Positions 58,636-64,000 of a stretch of 64,000 nucleotides of DNA are shown piece after piece. Both the position numbers and the translations under genes were made by a program. The notes beneath the pieces were generated by a model that worked only from the letters and a program-made list of their open reading frames with translations, did not search any database and was not told where the DNA came from. Source of the stretch: Bacillus mycoides (GTDB taxonomy: Bacteria > Bacillota > Bacilli > Bacillales > Bacillaceae_G). Where the stretch lies: positions 124,001-188,000 of the forward strand of contig NZ_LXLV01000035.1 in assembly GCF_001757995.1 (NCBI RefSeq), given 5' to 3'. Positions within the stretch are counted from its first letter, which is position 1. Every line of letters starts with the position of its first letter.

Positions 58636-59748
58636 TTATTTTTCTAATGCATATGCATCAGCTATCATTTCACCAACAATTTTATTTCTTTGTTTCTTCT
58701 CGTCTTTCAACAAAGGAAATAACAGTTCTGCTACTTCATACGCTTCTTCTAAATGAGGATATCCTGATAAAACAAATGTATCGATTCCTAGGGATTCATA
58801 TTCTTTTATTCTTTCCGCTACTGTATGCGGATCTCCTACAAGTGCAGTACCTGCACCACCTCTTACAAGTCCGATTCCAGCCCATAAGTTAGGACTTATC
58901 TCTAACGACTCCCTTGTTCCTTTATTTAAATGTGTCATCCGTTTTTGACCAACTGAATCATATCTTGCAAATGTCTTTTGAGCAAGCTCAATTGTTTGAT
59001 TATCTACATATTGAATTAAACGTTCTGCCTCTTCCCATGCTTCCTCTTCCGTTTCTCGAACGATAATGTGTAATCGAATACCGAATCGCACAGTACGCCC
59101 TTTCGCTTCTGCAAGTTTTCTTACTTCTTCTATTTTTTCTTTCACTTGCTCTGGTGGCTCTCCCCACGTTATATATACATCACTATGTTCCGCAGCAACT
59201 TCTTTACCCGCAGCTGATGATCCGCCGAAATATATAGGTGGATAAGGTGTTTGAACTGGTGGAAATACAACTTTACTATCCGTAACTTTAATATGTTTTC
59301 CTTCTAAAGAGATTGTTTCACCTTGTAAAGTTGACTTCCAAATTCCCAAAAATTCATCCGCTGCTTCATATCTTTCATCATGATCAAGGAAAAGCCCATC
59401 TCCATGTAACTCAACTGGATCCCCCCCAGCTACAACATTAATTAAAAGTCGTCCTTCTGAAATTCTATCAAATGTTGATGCCATTCTCGCTGCAACTGTC
59501 GGTGACATCAGTCCTGGTCTAACTGCAACTAAAAATTTTAACTTCTCTGTTTCAGCAGCAAGAGCTGAAGCTAATACCCAGGGGTCTTCACACCCTTGGC
59601 CAGTTGGAAGTAAAACACCCGTATATCCTAAATAATCAGCTGCCCCGGCAACTTGTTTATAGTAACCATATTCAGCTGCTCTTCCTCGTTTTGTCGTTCC
59701 TAAATATCGACCATCTCCATAAGCCGGAATAAACCATAATATTTCCAT
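58636..59748 (-). CDS. ssuD: FMNH2-dependent alkanesulfonate monooxygenase
   Basis: A 370-residue bacterial-luciferase-like flavin monooxygenase. It begins [20 protein letters not shown], followed by [40 protein letters not shown] and [20 protein letters not shown], all SsuD signatures. It releases sulfite from alkanesulfonates for sulfur nutrition, using FMNH2 from a separate reductase not seen here. ATG 59748 is used; the in-frame codon 59760 is upstream of the site. Last gene of ssuBACD. Confidence 0.94.
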   Translation of the reverse strand: MEILWFIPAYGDGRYLGTTKRGRAAEYGYYKQVAGAADYLGYTGVLLPTGQGCEDPWVLASALAAETEKLKFLVAVRPGLMSPTVAARMASTFDRISEGRLLINVVAGGDPVELHGDGLFLDHDERYEAADEFLGIWKSTLQGETISLEGKHIKVTDSKVVFPPVQTPYPPIYFGGSSAAGKEVAAEHSDVYITWGEPPEQVKEKIEEVRKLAEAKGRTVRFGIRLHIIVRETEEEAWEEAERLIQYVDNQTIELAQKTFARYDSVGQKRMTHLNKGTRESLEISPNLWAGIGLVRGGAGTALVGDPHTVAERIKEYESLGIDTFVLSGYPHLEEAYEVAELLFPLLKDEKKQRNKIVGEMIADAYALEK

Positions 59749-59824
59749 ACCTTTACACACCCCTTTTTTATTTTGAAACGTATAACAAATCGCTCTATAT
59801 AAATTAGCACTAATAATTTATATG

Positions 59825-60673
59825 TTAATTCCCTGTCTCACCCTTAAAATTATCTCGCCATCTCAAAAACTTCACTTCTAGTAAACGTACAAGTGAATCA
59901 GAAAACTTTCCAACAAATGCAAAGATAATAATGCCGACAAATACGATGTCTGTATTGGAAAATTGCCTTGCATCCATAATCATATAGCCAATACCTTCTG
60001 TAGATCCCATCAGTTCTGCTACTACTAAACTTACCCATGCAACACCTAAAGATAATCTTGCCCCAAGTAAAAGGTTCGGCAATGCTGCTGGTAAAATCAA
60101 TTTTGTAATCAACTTTCTTTTACTAAATTCTAATACTCTAGCAACGTCAAACAACTTGGAATCAACACCACGAATTCCTAAAAAAGCATTTACGTATAAT
60201 GGAAAAAATGCCCCGTCTGCAATAAGTAATACTTTTGATGTTTCCCCAAATCCAAACCATAATACAAAAAGTGGTGCAACTGCTAAATGCGGTACCGTCC
60301 TTAACATTTGTACTGAAGGATCTAAATATTGCTCACTTCTCGTTGAAAAACCTACTATCGTTCCTAAAATAATTCCTAGACTACCTCCGATAAAGAAACC
60401 AGCAGCGGCTCTGAACACACTAATACCTAAATGACCAAATAACTCTCCTGTTTTTATTAGTTCTTGAAAGGCTAGAAAAATATCAAAGGGCGTCGGTAAA
60501 ACTGTTTTAGAAACGAATCCTAACATGCCAGATAACTGCCAAATAATTAACACGATTATTGGTATAGTAATCGCCCTTATTAATACTTTAAAATTCGTTT
60601 TCCGAATCTTCTTTGCACCGTTCTTTTCGATTTTTATACTTGTTGGCTTAATAAAGGCTTTCGTATTCTCCAT
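59825..60673 (-). CDS. ssuC: aliphatic sulfonate ABC transporter permease
   Basis: A 282-residue permease with about six TM segments and the BPD_transp_1 EAA-like loop VDSKLFDVARVLEFSKRKLI. A basic N-terminal cytosolic stretch of about 25 residues (IKIEKNGAKKIRKTNFKVLI) precedes TM1. AAAGGAGG precedes ATG 60673, 17 bases after ssuA. Partner of SsuA and SsuB. Confidence 0.93.
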   Translation of the reverse strand: MENTKAFIKPTSIKIEKNGAKKIRKTNFKVLIRAITIPIIVLIIWQLSGMLGFVSKTVLPTPFDIFLAFQELIKTGELFGHLGISVFRAAAGFFIGGSLGIILGTIVGFSTRSEQYLDPSVQMLRTVPHLAVAPLFVLWFGFGETSKVLLIADGAFFPLYVNAFLGIRGVDSKLFDVARVLEFSKRKLITKLILPAALPNLLLGARLSLGVAWVSLVVAELMGSTEGIGYMIMDARQFSNTDIVFVGIIIFAFVGKFSDSLVRLLEVKFLRWRDNFKGETGN

Positions 60674-60689
60674 TTTACATAACCTCCTT

Positions 60690-61676
60690 TCACCTCGCCT
60701 TTAACGCTTTTTCTACAAACGAATTATCTACAACTTTATCCGTCTTAATTTCTTTCTTAATGGAACCAAGCTTAAATTGAAAATCGGCTGTTTTTTGCTG
60801 TTCCGCTATTATTTCTTTCGTAACTGGAACTAACATTGGTTTGTCGTGATTGAATACTTCTTTCACAATCTCTGCATCAATTTTCTTTGCAGAAGTATAT
60901 ATTTTAATCGCTTCATCTAAGTTTGATTCTTGCCAAACAAGCGCTTTTTCATAGACTTTTAGAAACTTTTCTACTAATTCTGGGTGCTCTTTCGCAAACT
61001 TTGTTCTTGTAATAAGAAACTCTGGAGATGAAACATTTAATGTTTCACCATCTGTGATCACCTTCGCTCCTTTATTTACCGTATGTAACGATATGAAAGG
61101 ATCCCAAATTGCCCATGCATCTACTGATCCTGATTCGAATGCAGGCTGTGCTTCATCTGGTTGTAACTGAATCACATTTACATCCTTCGCATCGATGCCT
61201 TCTTTATCTAGTGCTCGATATAATAAATTAAAAGCACTACTTCCTTTTGCTACTGCAATTTTTTTACCTTTCAAATCTTTTACACTCGTAATCTTGCTAT
61301 CTTTTTGAACTAAAATTCCAGTTCCTTTTCTCGCATAGCTTGTATTTGCAATTTCCGTAAATCCTATTCCTGCTGCTTGCGCTGAAATAACTGGAGAATT
61401 TCCGACTTCACCAAAGTCTAAACGATTCGATGCAATTGCTTCAAAGTAAGGAGGGCCACTTTGAAACTCAGTCCATTTTACTTTCACACCCTCCTTTTTA
61501 AACTCTTCTTCAAACCATCCCTTTTTCTGCGCTAATAATAGTGGACTTAATCCTTGCTGTATACCGATTTGAATTGTGATATCTTCTTTCTTGTCATTAG
61601 CTTTACTGTTTTCGCAGCCTATTAAAAATAGGAAAAGTGCAATTACCAAATAGATACCCCTCATATTTCTATTCAT
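60690..61676 (-). CDS. ssuA: aliphatic sulfonate-binding lipoprotein
   Basis: A 328-residue lipoprotein: signal peptide GIYLVIALFLFLIGCENSKA with lipobox LIGC, then the SsuA/NMT1-like fold (IGIQQGLSPLLLAQKKGWFE, GSPVISAQAAGIGF-type region GEVGNSPVISAQAAGIGFTE, DAWAIWDPFISL). It binds alkanesulfonates outside the cell. GAGAGGGGG precedes the ATG, 18 bases after ssuB. Confidence 0.93.
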   Translation of the reverse strand: MNRNMRGIYLVIALFLFLIGCENSKANDKKEDITIQIGIQQGLSPLLLAQKKGWFEEEFKKEGVKVKWTEFQSGPPYFEAIASNRLDFGEVGNSPVISAQAAGIGFTEIANTSYARKGTGILVQKDSKITSVKDLKGKKIAVAKGSSAFNLLYRALDKEGIDAKDVNVIQLQPDEAQPAFESGSVDAWAIWDPFISLHTVNKGAKVITDGETLNVSSPEFLITRTKFAKEHPELVEKFLKVYEKALVWQESNLDEAIKIYTSAKKIDAEIVKEVFNHDKPMLVPVTKEIIAEQQKTADFQFKLGSIKKEIKTDKVVDNSFVEKALKAR

Positions 61677-61693
61677 TTATATTCCCCCTCTCC

Positions 61694-62449
61694 TTATATA
61701 CTTTTTTGAACAAGTCCCCCATGTTCAAATTGTTGTAAAACTTTCGTTCGCAATTGCTGAAATGATGAAGAGGTTTTACTTCGCGGATAAGGTATATTGT
61801 TTTCAATGACTTTATGTATTTTTCCCGGCTTTGCACTCATAATAATAATTCGATTCGAAAGATAGATTGCTTCGTCTATATCATGTGTAACAAAAATCAT
61901 TGTCGTTTTCTTCTGTTCCCAAATATTTAGTAACACTTCTTGTAAATGACTTCGAGTAAATGCATCAAGTGCTCCAAATGGTTCATCAAGTAATAATACA
62001 TTGGGATCCCTTAACAATGCCCTCGCTATCGCAACACGTTGTGACATCCCGCCTGATATTTCTTTTGGATATGATTTTTCAAAACCTTCTAGCCGAACGA
62101 TTTCTATCCATTCTTTTACCTTATCTTTTACATACTTATCTTTTAACGACAAATCTGCGGCAATATTTTCTTCAACTGTTAACCAAGGAAAAAGGCGATG
62201 TTCTTGAAATATAAACCCTTGTTTCTTACTTGGTTTTTCAATGCGCTCTCCATCAATGATAACTTCACCTTCAAACTCATTATCTAGCCCTGCTACAATT
62301 TTAAGTAGCGTACTTTTCCCGCACCCACTCGGACCAATTACCGTTACAAAATCTCCTTTCTCTAGTTGAAATTGAATGTTTTCTAACACTTGAACGTTCC
62401 CTGTTTGTTTTACGAAATATTTTGATACCCCTTTAATTGAAACAGCCAC
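61694..62449 (-). CDS. ssuB: aliphatic sulfonate ABC transporter ATP-binding protein
   Basis: A 251-residue ATPase. Walker [19 protein letters not shown], signature [17 protein letters not shown], Walker [20 protein letters not shown] and H-loop [15 protein letters not shown] 62449 is the start, seven bases after GGGAGGG; the frame runs to an ATG at 62476 that lies before that site. First gene of ssuBACD, in the same order as in B. subtilis. A terminator-like hairpin lies in its leader. Confidence 0.94.
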   Translation of the reverse strand: MAVSIKGVSKYFVKQTGNVQVLENIQFQLEKGDFVTVIGPSGCGKSTLLKIVAGLDNEFEGEVIIDGERIEKPSKKQGFIFQEHRLFPWLTVEENIAADLSLKDKYVKDKVKEWIEIVRLEGFEKSYPKEISGGMSQRVAIARALLRDPNVLLLDEPFGALDAFTRSHLQEVLLNIWEQKKTTMIFVTHDIDEAIYLSNRIIIMSAKPGKIHKVIENNIPYPRSKTSSSFQQLRTKVLQQFEHGGLVQKSI

Positions 62450-62511
62450 TCCTTTACCCTCCCTAAAATGAATCATATAGATTAATTGATTAAGCCATTA
62501 TGTAACTAAAA

Positions 62512-62553
62512 AAACCAAAGGCATTTCATCACTCGATGAAATGCCTTTGGTTT
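62512..62553 (-). terminator. 19-bp perfect hairpin with T-run in the ssu leader
   Basis: Arms AAACCAAAGGCATTTCATC / GATGAAATGCCTTTGGTTT, loop of four; TTTTTTT follows on the minus strand. It lies between a promoter-like sequence (62589-62615) and ssuB, and also downstream of the DUF402 gene. Confidence 0.85.
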
Positions 62554-62588
62554 CTCCAATCAGCTATACGTTATGGAATTAACTACAT

Positions 62589-62615
62589 ATTATACATATA
62601 TTTCCGATAAGTCAA
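62589..62615 (-). promoter_or_regulatory. probable ssu promoter
   Basis: On the minus strand TTGACT (62615-62610) and TATAAT (62594-62589), spacing 15; a shifted -10 TAATAT gives 17. The predicted start is near 62582, about 30 bases before the leader hairpin. Confidence 0.55.
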
Positions 62616-62643
62616 CTAGGATTTAAAAAAGAACACATTATCA

Positions 62644-63183
62644 CTATTTGGTTTTGTATGCAAATAAACTCCCTTTTTCTTTACATATGGTCTCAGTTTC
62701 TAAAATCATACGAGGTAACAAGACATGGATAGTATCTGTTAATACGTTAAGCGCTTCTTTCACATAACCACTCTCAAATTGATCTAATGGCTCAGGTAAT
62801 TCGTCTTCATCTAATATGAAATACTCACCGTTAGGAAGAAGCATAATATCAATAATTAAATCTTCAAAGGATACTAACTTATTTCCTACATGTGTGTTTT
62901 TTACGATATTAAAATATGACCCTAAATAATGCCCTGCATCATCTCTCCATATATATAGGTTATACGGACGATCTTCCCAATAATATGCGGTTGTATAACT
63001 ACCTTTAGGAATAGTTAATTTTGTTTCTTTTGCAGTCATTGTAAAAGAATATTGTACTTCATGAAATAGCACGATTTTTTTCGGTTGTGCTTCTACTAAT
63101 AAACAAACGTGATCTATAGTTGTAGAATCATAACGTATTTTTCTTTCTATAATTTCAATCCTTGATGTACGTAAACAATTCAT
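62644..63183 (-). CDS. DUF402 domain protein
   Basis: A 179-residue soluble protein. The DUF402 core is seen in KGSYTTAYYWEDRPYNLYIW, RDDAGHYLGSYFNIVKNTHV and SFEDLIIDIMLLPNGEYFIL, followed by DEDELPEPL, the acidic metal-binding run. Characterised DUF402 relatives are nucleoside di/triphosphate phosphatases or RNA-binding proteins; the role here is unknown. Site AAGGGGTAAC before ATG 63183. Confidence 0.82.
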   Translation of the reverse strand: MNCLRTSRIEIIERKIRYDSTTIDHVCLLVEAQPKKIVLFHEVQYSFTMTAKETKLTIPKGSYTTAYYWEDRPYNLYIWRDDAGHYLGSYFNIVKNTHVGNKLVSFEDLIIDIMLLPNGEYFILDEDELPEPLDQFESGYVKEALNVLTDTIHVLLPRMILETETICKEKGSLFAYKTK

Positions 63184-63276
63184 TTTTTAGTTACCCCTTC
63201 TATCATATAATGCGTCCGTTTTTAATTATATCCTTTACGCTCCTGATTAAGAAAGTATACCGTATTCCGCATCATA

Positions 63277-63305
63277 AAAACTCCTTCTATAATGGAAGGA
63301 GTTCA
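63277..63305. terminator. terminator-like hairpin
   Basis: Arms AACTCCTTC / GAAGGAGTT with a short loop, between the partial membrane gene and the DUF402 gene. Confidence 0.6.
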
Positions 63306-63410
63306 TGAATCGCTACTATTTTATTAACCACGATTCATATATGGCCTTTTATTTTTTCAATACAAGCTCCATATACACCAAACGCACGGTGATACATTAG
63401 CATTTTACTC

Positions 63411-64000
63411 CTATTTCAACTTCTCCATAACCGCATCATAAAATTTCCGTTCATCATCTACATTTAGGTGAACACGACTTACTGTTTTTGAAAAACCGTA
63501 TAACAGCTGCGCTTTAATTGGCTCTTTTAACGTTATTTCAAAAGTTGCAGGTTCCTTTATAAATTCCATAACAGTTGCGTCAAGAACCTCTTTCTCTTCT
63601 TCTTTCGTTAAAGATTCGCCTTTATAAAACACAATGTTATCAATTTGTATAAATGGTATAACGATTTTCTTTCCTAGTCCAATTTGAATGATCACTTTTT
63701 CTTCCGCAACGATAATTGGATTTTTACGCATCGCTTGTATTTCAGCTAAAAAATAAAACATGGCATATATGTTTAAGATGAGTAAAACCCAAGCTATTAC
63801 TGGATTCCATTGATGAAGTAAATAATGAAAACCGATACTTTCAATTAATGTTGCATGAATAATCATGATATAAACACCTATTGCACCGGTCTTTTTATGA
63901 TATGAGTATGTGAATTCACTTTCTAATACTTTTACACGCCACGATAAAAAAGCATAGTAGAGTAATTTACACTCTGTAAGAATGATATTTACTGCCTTAC
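63411..64000 (-). CDS. membrane protein with PH-like domain, C-terminal part (runs off window)
   Basis: The frame is open from the window edge to the stop at 63411, so at least 195 residues are visible and the true start lies outside; the internal ATG at 63866 is not the start. The visible part begins KAVNIILTECKLLYYAFLSW, has two TM segments (IGVYIMIIHATLIESIGFHY and VIAWVLLILNIYAMFYFLAE), and ends in a cytosolic beta-rich module (VIIQIGLGKKIVIPFIQIDN) like bacterial PH domains. Function unknown. Confidence 0.65.
   Translation of the reverse strand, partial: KAVNIILTECKLLYYAFLSWRVKVLESEFTYSYHKKTGAIGVYIMIIHATLIESIGFHYLLHQWNPVIAWVLLILNIYAMFYFLAEIQAMRKNPIIVAEEKVIIQIGLGKKIVIPFIQIDNIVFYKGESLTKEEEKEVLDATVMEFIKEPATFEITLKEPIKAQLLYGFSKTVSRVHLNVDDERKFYDAVMEKLK

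Noticed and set aside
62449-62582. S-box (SAM) riboswitch before the ssu operon
   Set aside because: The leader is only about 130 bases, and the hairpin starts too close to the predicted start; none of the conserved S-box helices was seen.

Overview
The window is low-GC Firmicute chromosome and almost certainly comes from the Bacillus cereus group. The evidence is strong AGGAGG-type ribosome binding sites, spore-surface genes of types known from this group (CsxC-like, ExsC-like), a ykfB-ykfC muropeptide operon whose YkfC numbering matches the B. cereus enzyme (Cys238, His291, His303), and bcr1-type repeats, one still flanked by TTTAT target duplications. No rRNA, tRNA, CRISPR array, prophage or transposase gene was seen.

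Layout. 1-8.3 kb: GrpB fragment, DedA membrane protein, DinB-like protein, an orphan dltD, a muropeptide recycling operon (ykfB, ykfC, oppA-like), DUF3870, and a DivIC/FtsB-like protein. 8.3-12 kb: sparse and decaying, with a small wHTH protein, a nonsense-interrupted two-TM gene, orphan hairpins, a P-loop kinase-like protein and a methyltransferase. 12-21 kb: secreted X-prolyl dipeptidyl-peptidase, a two-component system with a divergent secreted protein, a second DinB protein, and an operon of M3 peptidase, MTA/SAH nucleosidase and HAD phosphatase. 21-31 kb: GNAT enzymes, an RRNPP (PlcR-like) regulator divergent from two tandem small membrane proteins, DegV, and a spore-surface cluster (an 8 x 18-residue repeat protein and a frameshifted csxC). 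31-40 kb: bcr1 in a 5' leader, a DHA2 exporter behind the bactofilin pair yhbD-yhbE-yhbF, an SgrR-like regulator divergent from an MFS exporter, and a lipoprotein/zincin pair. 40-47 kb: small stress and hypothetical genes, a frameshifted nucleoside hydrolase, and a short stretch where ATA stands in the start-codon position after perfect ribosome binding sites. 47-54 kb: aminotransferase, an odd FabZ-like protein, type II pantothenate kinase, 2'-5' RNA ligase-like protein, and a YtrA-type GntR/ABC operon. 54-56 kb: a promoter, a 32-residue peptide, twin terminators, then seven tandem YrzI-family mini-genes, ended by bcr1. 56-64 kb: AI-2E-type permease, a Cys-rich HNH-like protein, a candidate type I toxin-antitoxin locus, the ssuBACD sulfonate operon, DUF402 and a partial membrane protein.

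The most interesting systems are (i) the unannotated type I toxin/antisense RNA pair at 58.2-58.6 kb, (ii) the seven-copy YrzI mini-gene array at 54.3-55.8 kb with its promoter, leader peptide and twin terminators, and (iii) the cluster of ATA start positions at 44.3-45.3 kb. Three broken genes (csxC-like, nucleoside hydrolase, two-TM protein) suggest recent gene decay or, for the homopolymer case, a possible sequencing error. Everything is read by eye from sequence; family names come from recognition of motifs, without database searches.
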